From JBBDRJ01 sp963766295 (GTDB lineage Bacteria; Actinomycetota; JAICYB01), in contig CAVXYW010000001.1 in the NCBI GenBank assembly GCA_963766295.1, forward strand, positions 620,001-684,000: DNA of 64,000 nt, written 5' to 3'. Of this stretch, positions 24,171 through 33,327 are shown piece after piece. Position numbers and translations under genes: made by a program. Positions within the stretch are counted from its first letter, which is position 1. Each line of letters opens with the position of its first letter. The notes under the pieces are model-generated. The model was not told the DNA's origin and searched no databases. It saw only the letters and a list, made by a program, of their open reading frames with translations.

Positions 24171-26375
24171 ATGAGATTTCGTCTGGCGGGGTGGCGTCCG
24201 GCGGCCTTGGTGACTCTGGCCGCTGTTTTTGCCGTTATCGCGCCGACCCCGACAAGAGCCGCGCCGGCGACCTTCGTTTTCCCCGGCTCGGGATGGGGGC
24301 ATTCCGTCGGGCTCTCCCAGTACGGCGCGCTCGAGCAGGCCAAGGACGGACGCGCCTGGACCACGATCCTCGGCCACTACTACCAAGGCACAACAATCGG
24401 ATCCGACGACGTCCCGTCGGCCGTTCGCGTCCAGCTCGCCGATCCGGTCACCGAGATGAAGGTCGACGCCGGCGCCCGCTTCGCTTTCCGCGGAGACGGT
24501 GGCGCAACGGTCGCCTCTTCGTCCGGGGGCGATGGTGCGTGGACCGTTCGCAAGTCAGGTTCCGGTTTGGCGGTCTACCGTCCGAACGGGAGCCTGGCCG
24601 CCGGCCCGTTCTCGTCCTCTCAGCGTTTAAGGGTCGCCTACGAAGAGTGGTCGACGATCGTGCACGTCGCGCAGACGAAGGCTCGATACAGATGGGGCCA
24701 GATCGAGCTGTCGCTTTCCGGGGACAAGGTGCGGATGGTCTTGGAGATCGCACTCGAGCGGTACATGCGCGGCATAGCCGAGGTTCCTGCGAGCTGGCCG
24801 ACGGAAGCGCTGAAGGCTCAGGCCACAGCGGCGCGAACGTACGCCTCGCACCGAGCGAAGAATCAGGGCCACCATCGCAGCGGCTGTGATTGCACGCTTT
24901 ACGGTGATACGCGCGATCAGGTTTATCGCGGTTACGAAAAGGAAGACCCTGCCGTCTCGACCAACGCGAGATGGGTTTCTGCGATCGATGCGACGACGAA
25001 GAAGGTCGTTGTGCATTCGTCCGATCCGATCCTCGCCTCGTATCACTCGTCTTCGGGCGGACGCACAGAAGCAAGCATCGACGTATGGGGCGGCGACCTT
25101 CCATATCTGCGATCGGTCGACGATCACTGGTCGCAACGATCAAGCAATCCCTACGCACATTGGGAAACGAAACTCGCGCAAGAAGAAGTTGCGGCGCGTC
25201 TCGGCCTGCAACGCGTCGATGCGATCGAGATCCGTTCGCGAACGAGCGGCGGCGGCGTCAAAGAAGTAAGGGTGCTGGGCAACTCGACGCTGACGATGAG
25301 CGGCGCCACTCTTCGCTCCAAGCTGGGCTTGAGGAGCACGAAGTTCAGCGTCCAGGCCAGCCAGGCCGCCGTTTGGTCCGCATGGAAGCGCGTGCAGTCC
25401 AACGACTTTGCGACCTCCAGCCAGAGTCCGGTGATGGTGGCCTCCAGCGACAAAGCTCTGCACGCGATGGTGATCGGTTCGTCAAACGTGCCGTATTACT
25501 CCAGACGCGACCCGGCATCCGGGAATTGGTCTGCCTGGAAACGGATCGGTCCCGCCGGATCGAACGGAACCGACCCCGGCCTCGCGATCAGCGGCAGCAC
25601 GTTGCACGCGATATTGCGCGGATCCAATGGAAACATCTGGACGGCACGCCGTAGCACCGCCGCGAACGGTTCGTGGACCGGATGGTCACGCATCGGTCCC
25701 GAAACTTCGCGTGGTCATGAGCCGGCGATCTCCGCAGCTCCCGACGGATCGATATGGCTTGTCAAGCGTGGGTTCTCGTCCCCCGCGATCTGGGCGACGC
25801 GCAGAAGCACCTCGGGTGCGTGGACGGGCGACATGAAGGTCGGAGACGACGGTTTCCAGCCCGCCGTGCTGGGAACTGCGAGCGGTGCGGTCGTAGTCGC
25901 GCGGGACAGCGATGTATCGATCAAGTCGTCGGCCTACAACGGAGGATGGAGTAGTTGGACACGCGTGTCCGGCGGGTCCGGATACGGTCCGGCGCTCGCC
26001 GCGGCTCCAGACGGCAAGGCGGTCTTGGTCGTGCGCGGCACTCCGGCCAACCATCTGTATGCAACGACGTTGTCGGGCGGCGCGTGGGCGGCGTGGTCCA
26101 GGGTCTCGGACGATCAAACGGCCTCGGGAGCCGAACCGAGTGTTGTCGTCGATCCCGCCGGCACCTCGCACGTCTTCGTGCGTGGCCCCTCCGACGCCAT
26201 CTTCACGGCCAGCCGGGCTACCACGGGTGGATGGGCGGGTTTCTTCAACGCGGGTGGAGCAAACGATCGTGCAGGACCAAACTCGGTCATCGCCTCGGCG
26301 GCCGTACCCGGGCGAGTCTTCGCGCTGATCCGCGGCACTAACGGCGGCTTGTACTGGTCGCAGCGAGCCTCTTAA
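24171..26375 (+). CDS. SpoIID/LytB-type wall enzyme with PLL-like seven-bladed propeller
   Basis: A 734-residue secreted protein with a signal peptide at about 1-30. The N-terminal segment FPGSGWGHSVGLSQYGAL and the core IALERYMRGIAEVPASWP, then EALKAQATAARTYA, are SpoIID hallmarks; the glutamate of AEVP corresponds to the catalytic acid of SpoIID lytic transglycosylases, which act on denuded glycan strands. SYHSSSGGRTE is also conserved. A CDC pair (SGCDCTLYGDTRDQVY) may bind metal. From about residue 395, seven blades carry WSAWKR and WTGWSR-type repeats like those in the divergent amidase. An amidase and a SpoIID enzyme acting in sequence is the logic of sporulation wall remodelling, but no other sporulation gene is present. 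Confidence 0.92.
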   Translation: MRFRLAGWRPAALVTLAAVFAVIAPTPTRAAPATFVFPGSGWGHSVGLSQYGALEQAKDGRAWTTILGHYYQGTTIGSDDVPSAVRVQLADPVTEMKVDAGARFAFRGDGGATVASSSGGDGAWTVRKSGSGLAVYRPNGSLAAGPFSSSQRLRVAYEEWSTIVHVAQTKARYRWGQIELSLSGDKVRMVLEIALERYMRGIAEVPASWPTEALKAQATAARTYASHRAKNQGHHRSGCDCTLYGDTRDQVYRGYEKEDPAVSTNARWVSAIDATTKKVVVHSSDPILASYHSSSGGRTEASIDVWGGDLPYLRSVDDHWSQRSSNPYAHWETKLAQEEVAARLGLQRVDAIEIRSRTSGGGVKEVRVLGNSTLTMSGATLRSKLGLRSTKFSVQASQAAVWSAWKRVQSNDFATSSQSPVMVASSDKALHAMVIGSSNVPYYSRRDPASGNWSAWKRIGPAGSNGTDPGLAISGSTLHAILRGSNGNIWTARRSTAANGSWTGWSRIGPETSRGHEPAISAAPDGSIWLVKRGFSSPAIWATRRSTSGAWTGDMKVGDDGFQPAVLGTASGAVVVARDSDVSIKSSAYNGGWSSWTRVSGGSGYGPALAAAPDGKAVLVVRGTPANHLYATTLSGGAWAAWSRVSDDQTASGAEPSVVVDPAGTSHVFVRGPSDAIFTASRATTGGWAGFFNAGGANDRAGPNSVIASAAVPGRVFALIRGTNGGLYWSQRAS

Positions 26376-27315
26376 TAGAGCCCTCCACCGCGAAGGACGA
26401 TGCGGAGCTCAGCACGTCCAGCGCGACGAAAAGCACACGCGACACGAGCGCGGTAGCGACCGCTGCTTCGAGGGGAACCTGGCTTACGAGCAGACCAACG
26501 AGCGCTGCTTCGCGAACGCCCAGTCCGGCCGGCACGGGGATGGCGAGGATCCCCGCTGCCCACGAGAGCGACGTGGCGGCGAAGATCAGCGGCCAGGACA
26601 CCGATTCGTTTAGTGCGTCCAGGATCAACCGGACGGCAAAACCCGCGAGCAACCAGCCACCCGCATGGAGACAGATGACGGCGACCACCGTGCGCCACGA
26701 CAGAGTCACGTCGTCCAAGGGGCGCTTCGTGACTCGTCCGAGGATTCGAAGTCCCAGAGCAAACACTTTGGGATGGAGCGACAACGCGACCGGAAGCGCC
26801 AGGATCAACCACGCGGCCGTCCCCGCTTCGACCGAGATCAATGCAGGTACGGCGATCGCCCCCGTTACGACGGCGGCGACGATCGTCCCCATCGTGTCGA
26901 CGTAGTAGACGGCTCCGGCTTGAGCCGTTGCCACACCGGCGCGCCGCAGGCGTTCAACGAGCGCAAGCGCGTGCCAAACGGCGCCGGGGATGTACTTGGC
27001 GGTGGCCGACCGCATCCAAGCTGGGACCGTGATCGCAGGACTTGCGCCGGTGATCTGTTTCGAAACGACGGAGATCGAGATCCCTGCGAGGATGCCGCGA
27101 CCGGCGATCACGAGTAGGAATGCTCCGAGAAAATTGATCCAAGAAGACTCGGTGATCAGCGATATCGCGTCGGCGAAAGCGTGTCTTTCCCGCACGACGA
27201 GAATCGCGCCACCGGCGACGAGCAGAACGGCCGGCAGCAATCGAAGCAGTAGCGATGCTGCACCGCGAGGCTTCGGGGCCGGAGGCTCGGCGTTATCGGG
27301 CGTCTGCATGCCCAT
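26338..27315 (-). CDS. Lysylphosphatidylglycerol synthase TM-domain/UPF0104 family membrane protein
   Basis: A 325-residue polytopic protein with about seven to eight helices. AGRGILAGISISVVSKQITG, the segment SATAKYIPGAVWHAL and the closing IPVPAGLGVREAALVGLL are characteristic of the flippase-like UPF0104/AglD family. Members are linked to lipid or lipid-linked sugar flipping. The 3' end overlaps the convergent SpoIID gene by 38 nt. With the following GT2 gene on the same strand it suggests a lipid-sugar synthesis and flipping pair. The start may be either of two ATGs (27315 or 27309). Confidence 0.83.
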   Translation of the reverse strand: MGMQTPDNAEPPAPKPRGAASLLLRLLPAVLLVAGGAILVVRERHAFADAISLITESSWINFLGAFLLVIAGRGILAGISISVVSKQITGASPAITVPAWMRSATAKYIPGAVWHALALVERLRRAGVATAQAGAVYYVDTMGTIVAAVVTGAIAVPALISVEAGTAAWLILALPVALSLHPKVFALGLRILGRVTKRPLDDVTLSWRTVVAVICLHAGGWLLAGFAVRLILDALNESVSWPLIFAATSLSWAAGILAIPVPAGLGVREAALVGLLVSQVPLEAAVATALVSRVLFVALDVLSSASSFAVEGSIKRLAATSTSRR

Positions 27316-27336
27316 TACAGACGCGTCCGCAAGCTC

Positions 27337-28260
27337 CTAGAACGATGCCGGCGGAACCTGATGCGAGCGTCGATTCACCCTCACGACCAGGTCGGCGATC
27401 AGACCTATGGCGAAGGCCTGGAAGGCAGCGAAGAAGATCAACAACGTGTTGGTAGCGACGCGGAAGGGGTGCGCGATCAGATCGAACGAGAGTTTGCCGA
27501 TGGCAAACAATGCCAGCGCCATGCCAAGCGGAACGAAAACACGAAGAGGGTCGTAAGACATCACGAGGCGGACGACTTGAGTGATGTATTGCTGAGTGTC
27601 CCGCCACCAATGGAACTTCGACTGACCAGCACGCTCCGCGTAGTCGATCGGGACGTATTTAACGGAGTAACCGTTGGTCAGAAAACTCATCGTCAGCGTT
27701 GTCACACACGAAAAGCCCTTGGGGAGCATGTCTATGAACTGCAAAGAAACGTCCCGGCGGAAGGCACGGAAGCCGGAGTTGAGATCCGGGATGGGCGTCG
27801 ACACCAGATACGCTGCGAGCTTCCGGATGAACCACTTCACAGGCACGCGAATGAACTTCGCCTTTCCCTCTTCTGTTCGGCGAGCGCCAACCACCTGATC
27901 GTGGCCCTCGAGCTCCTTTATGAGCTGAGGGATCTCGTCGTTGGGATACGTCATGTCGACGTCCGTCCAGACGACGACCTTTCCTTTGGCTTCCGCGGTG
28001 CCAATCCGACGCGCCGTCCCGCTTCCGCGGTTCGTCGAGAAGCTGATGAGCCTTATGCCGTCGAGCTGTTTCAATAACTCGGTCGAACCGTCTGTCGAGC
28101 CATCGTCGACAACGAGGATCTCGTAGGTATACGGCGACGACTCCAGGGCGGCTCTGATCCGAGAAATCTCGGCCTCCAGGTGCGTCGACTCATTGAAGAC
28201 CGGGAGAACAACGGAGACGTCGGGCTCCGCTAGGTGTGGCGGCCCGCTGCTCTCACTCAT
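27337..28260 (-). CDS. GT2 family glycosyltransferase (polyprenyl-phosphate sugar synthase-like)
   Basis: A 307-residue GT-A enzyme with two C-terminal membrane helices. The catalytic domain starts VSVVLPVFNESTHLEAEI, with DDGSTDGSTELL binding the nucleotide and the DVDM segment (VVWTDVDMTYPND) as the metal-binding DXD. ARRTEEGKAK and FRAFRRDVSLQF are typical of dolichol-phosphate-mannose or glucose synthase-like proteins. It probably makes a polyprenyl-phosphate-linked sugar, which could supply the GT-C enzymes of the upstream locus. It follows the anchored sugar dehydrogenase on the same strand after 12 nt. Confidence 0.9.
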   Translation of the reverse strand: MSESSGPPHLAEPDVSVVLPVFNESTHLEAEISRIRAALESSPYTYEILVVDDGSTDGSTELLKQLDGIRLISFSTNRGSGTARRIGTAEAKGKVVVWTDVDMTYPNDEIPQLIKELEGHDQVVGARRTEEGKAKFIRVPVKWFIRKLAAYLVSTPIPDLNSGFRAFRRDVSLQFIDMLPKGFSCVTTLTMSFLTNGYSVKYVPIDYAERAGQSKFHWWRDTQQYITQVVRLVMSYDPLRVFVPLGMALALFAIGKLSFDLIAHPFRVATNTLLIFFAAFQAFAIGLIADLVVRVNRRSHQVPPASF

Positions 28261-28272
28261 TGTGAAGCCAGC

Positions 28273-29511
28273 CTACGCGGGCACGATGCGATACACGTCG
28301 CCCTTGATGGACAGGACGAGCAACTCGCCGTCTGCGTCCTCGGCGAAGGAGGACGGATTGCGCATCGAACCCAGAGATCGATCGACAACGTCACCGTCCA
28401 CGCGGGCCAAGCCGCGGATCTCGCCGCCGCAGTAGTCGGCGTACAGATAGCCCCCGCGCAGTTGTGGGATTGCTCGTCCCCGATAAACGAACCCGCCGAT
28501 GATCGCGCAGTGCTCCCCATCGTGTTCGTAAGTCTTGATGGGTGCGACATAACCCTTCGGACGCCCGCCGTTCTTCTCGATATCGCCCTCGAGCAACGCC
28601 CAGCCCAGATTGGCTCCTCGTCCGCGACCGCTCTTGCTCGGTAAGAAGTCGATCTCTTCGGCTTCCTTTTCTCCGACGTCGGCGACCCAGAGGTCGCCCG
28701 TCACGCGATCGAAACTGATGCGCCAGGGATTGCGGACGCCGAACGCCCAGATCTCGTCGGAACCCTTTATGCCGACGAAAGGATTGTCTCGAGGAATCGT
28801 GTACGGCTTACCCCCGCTCGGACGAGGATCGATGCGAAGGATCGACGAGAGTAGATCGGACGTGTCCTGGCCCGTTTTCAGTGCGTCTTCCGATGGTGTC
28901 GCGTCGCCGATGGACGCATAGAGGTAACCGTCTGGTCCGAAACGCAGTGCGCCGCCGTTGTGGTGAGCCAGCTTCTTGCGGATCTCGAGCAGCGTTCGCC
29001 GCGTTGAGGAATCGATGTCGTCGTCGCCCACCCGCATCTCGTCCAGCGTCCAGATCACCGACTTCTTGGCTTTCTCCCACGTCGCTGTGTAGATCACGTA
29101 GAAGCGGTCGCCGCGTGGCGAGAAGGTGATCCCGAGAAGGCCGGCCTCCCAGCCCACTCCGACCTTTACGCCCAGGTCGTCGACTCGACGGCTTAGGTCG
29201 AGTACCTGGTCGGGTTTGCGTCCCGATTCGAGTCGGAAAACCTTTCCTGGCCGCGTTGCGATGTACAACGCGTCGTCACCGGCTCGTGTGGTTGCGTCGA
29301 CCGGGTCGATGAACTTGCCGATCCTTTGAAGCTTGATCCGTACATCACCAAGGCGCGGGGGGATCCCTGCTAGCGCACCTTCCACGCCTTCTAGTTTCGA
29401 TGTCACGTCGGTGAGCTGTGACTCGACGCTTTGCAGCCGGGAGATGGCGTCACGCGTCGTGTAGCCGACGACAGCGCCGCCGACGATCAGGCCAAGAAGG
29501 AACCACGCCAT
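28273..29511 (-). CDS. Membrane-anchored PQQ-dependent-type sugar dehydrogenase (glucose/sorbosone dehydrogenase fold)
   Basis: A beta-propeller oxidoreductase with 412 residues from the ATG at 29509-29511. An N-terminal helix (MAWFLLGLIVGGAVVGY) and a short coiled coil (SQLTDVTSKLEGVEGAL) tether the propeller outside the cell. Family motifs are GWEAGLLGITFSPRGDRFYV, HHNGGALRFGPDGYLYASIG with the catalytic histidine, and SDEIWAFGVRNPWRISFD. Soluble homologues such as Asd oxidise aldoses using PQQ. Whether PQQ is made here is not visible, and some family members act without it. A start at 29544 is also open, but would leave no room before the divergent HD gene. Confidence 0.87.
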   Translation of the reverse strand: MAWFLLGLIVGGAVVGYTTRDAISRLQSVESQLTDVTSKLEGVEGALAGIPPRLGDVRIKLQRIGKFIDPVDATTRAGDDALYIATRPGKVFRLESGRKPDQVLDLSRRVDDLGVKVGVGWEAGLLGITFSPRGDRFYVIYTATWEKAKKSVIWTLDEMRVGDDDIDSSTRRTLLEIRKKLAHHNGGALRFGPDGYLYASIGDATPSEDALKTGQDTSDLLSSILRIDPRPSGGKPYTIPRDNPFVGIKGSDEIWAFGVRNPWRISFDRVTGDLWVADVGEKEAEEIDFLPSKSGRGRGANLGWALLEGDIEKNGGRPKGYVAPIKTYEHDGEHCAIIGGFVYRGRAIPQLRGGYLYADYCGGEIRGLARVDGDVVDRSLGSMRNPSSFAEDADGELLVLSIKGDVYRIVPA

Positions 29512-29542
29512 CCGCCGCACGACTGCGTACGCTACCGGAAGC

Positions 29543-30090
29543 ATGGACCGAACCGCTGCTTTGACGTTGGTCAAAGGGAAGACGGAAAAGGAGACGACCG
29601 TGCGACACCTCGTCTCCGTCGAAGGGCTCATGCGTCGCCTCGGCCGCCACTTCGGCGAGGACGAAGACCTCTGGTCGCTGGCCGGCCTGTTCCACGATCT
29701 CGACCAGGACCAAACCCACGACGATCTGCAGCGGCATGGTTACCTGTCGGCGGAATGGCTGCGAGAAGCGGGAGCCGATGAGCGCGTCGTGAACGCGGCG
29801 CTAGCGCATGCGCACCCCGAGTACCAAACCGACCTGATGTCCAAAGCCATCGTTCACGCCGATGCACTGGCCGGATTCCTCGTCGCGTGCGCTCTGGTTC
29901 GTCCGGAGAAGGCAACAGGGATGAAGGTCTCCTCGGTGCGCAAGAAGCTCAAGGACAAGGCGTTCGCGCCCGGCGTCGCGCGCGACGACATCAAACGAAG
30001 TAGCCGCCGGCATCGGATTGGAGCTCGACGACCTTCCTCGGGCTGGGCATCGAGGGACTGCAGCTGGTTGCCGCCGAGATCGGCCTTTAA
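29543..30090 (+). CDS. HD-domain phosphohydrolase-like protein (frame interrupted by indels)
   Basis: About 182 residues once two single-base insertions are bridged. The HD motif is LAGLFHDLDQDQ, with upstream HLVSVEGLM and downstream AHAHPEYQ, giving the usual metal-binding histidines and aspartates of HDIG-type proteins. Near 29996 an extra base changes the frame, and near 30035 a second indel restores a third frame that ends LGLGIEGLQLVAAEIGL and stop at 30088-30090. The short size suggests a hydrolase of unknown nucleotide substrate. DedA follows after 1 nt. Both indels are more likely sequence errors than true damage. Confidence 0.78.
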
Positions 30091-30091
30091 G

Positions 30092-30818
30092 ATGCTCGCC
30101 GAGCTCGCCGAGTTCGCAGCCGACGCCGTAACGTCCGCCGGATACTTGGGGATCTTCGCGGCCATGGTCGCCGAGACGGTCTTCCCGCCCATCCCGTCCG
30201 AGATCGTCTTGCCGTTGGCCGGGTTCGAGGTAGCTCGAGGAAATCTCAATTTCATAGCGACGGTTCTGGCCGCGACCGCCGGTTCGCTGGTCGGTGCCTG
30301 GATCCTGTTCGCGCTCGGGCGCTTTGGAGGACGCCCGGCCGTCCTGCGATGGCGCCGCGTCCTGCGAGTCGGTGATGCGGATCTCGGCGCGGGTCGAGCG
30401 CTGGTTCGACAAGTGGGGCAACTGGGTCGTCCTGGTCGGCCGGATGATCCCGCTGAGCCGGAGCATCGTGTCGATACCGGCCGGCTTCACGCGGATGCCG
30501 TTGGTCAGGTTTTCCCTGCTCACGGCGCTTGGGAGCCTGGTCTGGAATGTCCTGCTCGCCGGTGCGGGTTATCAGCTCGGCTCGAGCTGGGAGGAAGTCA
30601 CCGACGTCGTCGGTCGGTACTCCGACGTCGCTGCGGCTCTCGTCGTCGCAGCGACCGGAGCGGCGATCGGCATGTTCTTGCGCTGGCGGTCGAAACGGCG
30701 GTCCGACGGCTCGCCGGAGCTGTCGGCGGCGGTCATTGACCCGCCCGTCGCGGGGCCGACGTATCCTCCGATGGGCGAAGAGGCGCCCGACCTCGAGCCT
30801 CCAGGGTCGTTCGATTGA
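30092..30818 (+). CDS. DedA family membrane protein (one frameshift)
   Basis: A protein of about 240 residues in two frames. The first fragment has the SNARE-associated DedA signature ETVFPPIPSEIVLPLAGF and GSLVGAWILFALGRFGG. The second continues RVERWFDKWGNWVVLVGRMI, then PLSRSIVSIPAGFTRMPLVR, with the conserved arginines and glycines of the re-entrant helices. A single extra G near 30386 (CTCGGCGCGG where CTCGCGCGG restores DLARVERWFDKWG) explains the break. DedA proteins are membrane transporters linked to undecaprenyl-phosphate or phospholipid recycling. The C-terminus has a basic patch and an acidic tail. It probably shares a transcript with the HD gene just upstream. Confidence 0.88.
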
Positions 30819-30861
30819 CCCCCGAAGCCCTAGGTATGACCAGGTATAAGGAACCAGCCCA

Positions 30862-33323
30862 TTGACCGAAGACACCCAGACGCCGACCAAGGCCGGCCCT
30901 AAGCCGGACGAGGCTGCTGCTCCGGCCGCCAAGCGCAAGCCGGCCAAGCGCAAGCCTGCCGCCAAGAAGAAGAAGTCGACGGCCCGTAAGCCCTCGGCCC
31001 GGTCGTCGGGAGCCCGCCGGAGGCCACCTGGTCATCGTCGAGTCGCCGACCAAGGCCAAGACCCTCACGCGTTACCTGACGCCGGTCCTCGGCCGGGCGT
31101 CACGGTGAAGGCGTCCTACGGCCACGTCCGCGATCTCCCGGAGTCCAAGCTCGGCGTGGACACCGAGAAGGCCTTCGAGCCCACCTACAGGTCTTGCCGG
31201 CTCCAAGAAGGTTGTGTCCGAGCTGAAGTCGGCGGCCAAACGCAAGGAACAGGTCTGGCTCGCCACCGACCTCGACCGCGAAGGTGAGGCCATCGCGTGG
31301 CATGTTTGCTACGCGCATCGGACTGGCCAACGGTTCGCTCGATCGAGCGAGTCCGGCGCGTGGTTTTCGCGGAGATCACTCCGGAGGCGATGCGAGCAGG
31401 CCTTCAGTCATCCGCGAGACATCGACATCAATCTCGTCGACGCGCAGCAGGCTCGCCGCGTTCTCGACCGACTCGTCGGCTACAAACTTTCTCCGCTGCT
31501 GTGGAAGAAGGTGCGCCGGGGGCTGTCCGCCGGACGCGTTCAGTCGGTTGCTCTCCGTCTGGTCGTCGACCGCGAGCGCGAGATCCACGCGTTCGTAGCC
31601 CAGTCGAGTACTGGACGATCGAGGTTCCCTTCGAGACGCTCCCCGATGCCGGCCCGGGTGCGCCGGAACAGTTCACGTCGTCGCTGCACAGCGTCGGCGG
31701 CAAGAAGATCGAGATCTCCAACGAGGACGAAGCAACAGCGACACGTCGAGGCGATCCGCAACGCCGGCACTTACACCGTCGGCGAGGTGCGCCGGCGAGA
31801 GCAGAAGCAGAACCCGCCGCGTCCGTTCATCACTTCGACGCTTCAGCAGGAAGCCGCTCGCAAGCTCGAGCTTCTCGGCGCGCAAGACGATGGTTGTCGC
31901 GCAGCAGCTCTACGAAGGAGTCGAGCTCGGACCCGAGGGCCAGGTCGGACTCATCACTTACATGCGAACCGACTCAGTGCATCTGGCGCCCGGCAGCCGT
32001 GCAGGAGAGTCGCGCGAGCTGATCAAGGCGCGCTACGGCGACCAGTACCTGCCCGTCCAAGCCGCGGGTGTTCAAGTCGAAGAAGGGTGCGCAGGAAGCG
32101 CACGAAGCCATCCGCCCGACGCACGCTGCACGCCATCCCGATGACGATCGAGACGCTACCTCGAACCGGAACAGCTCAAGCTGTACCGCCTCATCTGGGA
32201 GCGAACCGTCGCCTGCCAGATGACGGAAGCGCTGTTCGACGCAACCTCGGTCGACATCAATGCTGGCGACCACATGCTTCGCGCGACGGGGCGCGTGATG
32301 CTCTTCGACGGCTTCCTCGTCGTCTATCGCGAGGGACGCGACGACGAAGCCGAGGAGGCCGAGGGCCGGCTGCCCGAACTAACCGAAGGCCAGATCCTCC
32401 GGCTCATCGATGTGCTCCCTTCGCAGCACTTCACGCAGCCGCCTCCGCGCTTCACCGAGGCGAGCTTGGTCAAGGCGCTGGAGGAGAACGGCATCGGGCG
32501 CCCTTCGACCTACGCGCCGACGCTTTCGACGCTCGTCGACCGCGAGTACGTGAATGATCGACCAGCGACGGATCTTCCCAACCGACACGGGCATGGTCGT
32601 CACCGACCTGCTCGTCGAGCACTTCCCGCAGATCGTCGACCTCACGTTCACGGCGACGATGGAAGAGGACCTGGACGAGATCGCCCGCGGACACAAGGAC
32701 TGGCCCGAGGTGCTGCGTCAGTTCTACGACCCTTCGAGCGACTCCTGGAAAAGAAGGACAAAGAGATCACGCGTGACGATCTCATCAAGGAGACGACCGA
32801 GGAGGTTTGTCCCGAAGTGCGGCGGCTCGATGCAGGTCAAGCTCGGCCGCTACGGGAAGTTCTTGTCCTGCGCGAACTACCCGGACTGCAAGGGAACGCG
32901 TCAGATCGATGGGACCCAGCGTCCCGAACCGCAAGAGGTTCCGGGAGAGGTGTGCGAGGTATGCGGTGCGCCGATGCTTCTCCGCCACGGACGTTTCGGC
33001 GAGTTCCTCGGCTGCTCCAAGTACCCGAAGTGCAAGTTCGTCAGGTCGAAGACGATCGGTGGAAAATGCCCGAAATGCAACGAGGGGCAAGCTGGCTCAA
33101 CGGCGCACGGCGAAGCGCGGCAAAGCCTTCTACGGATGCACGCGTTATCCGGAGTGCGATTACGCGTTGTGGACCCGTCCGCTTGGACGACCCCTGTCCG
33201 AAGTGCGGTGGAACGATGGCGCCCGACGACGAGCGCGGAGGCGTCTGCCAATCGTGCGGACACGTGGTCGAGGTGCCGTCCTCCGGTCAGGAAACACCGG
33301 CTTCGGACGCGTCCTCGGGCTGA
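30862..33323 (+). CDS. topA: DNA topoisomerase I (frame broken by about 20 indels)
   Basis: Type IA topoisomerase that relaxes negative supercoils. A TTG start follows AAGGA, and the protein opens with a Lys/Ala/Pro-rich extension (AKRKPAKRKPAAKKKK). In alternating frames the sequence then gives HLVIVESPTKAKTL, the Toprim acidic triad LATDLDREGEAIAWH, RGLSAGRVQSVALRLV and the active-site tyrosine in GLITYMRTDSVHL. PRFTEASLVKALEENGIGRP follows, and four C-terminal zinc ribbons starting with CPKCGGSMQVKLGRYGKFLSC. Both insertions and deletions occur, mostly in G/C-rich strings such as CGCG or GGG. Every conserved block survives, and topA is essential, so these are almost certainly sequence errors. 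The order topA–MFS–holB is actinobacterial. Confidence 0.93.
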
Positions 33324-33327
33324 CGGC

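Noticed and set aside
24171..26375. SpoIID homologue as evidence of endospore formation
   Set aside because: SpoIID/LytB domains occur widely in non-sporulating actinobacteria, and no other sporulation gene is seen.
30862..33323. topA as a pseudogene or a case of programmed frameshifting
   Set aside because: There are about twenty frame changes in both directions, no slippery-site pattern, and all catalytic and zinc motifs are intact. Topoisomerase I is essential. Sequence error fits better.
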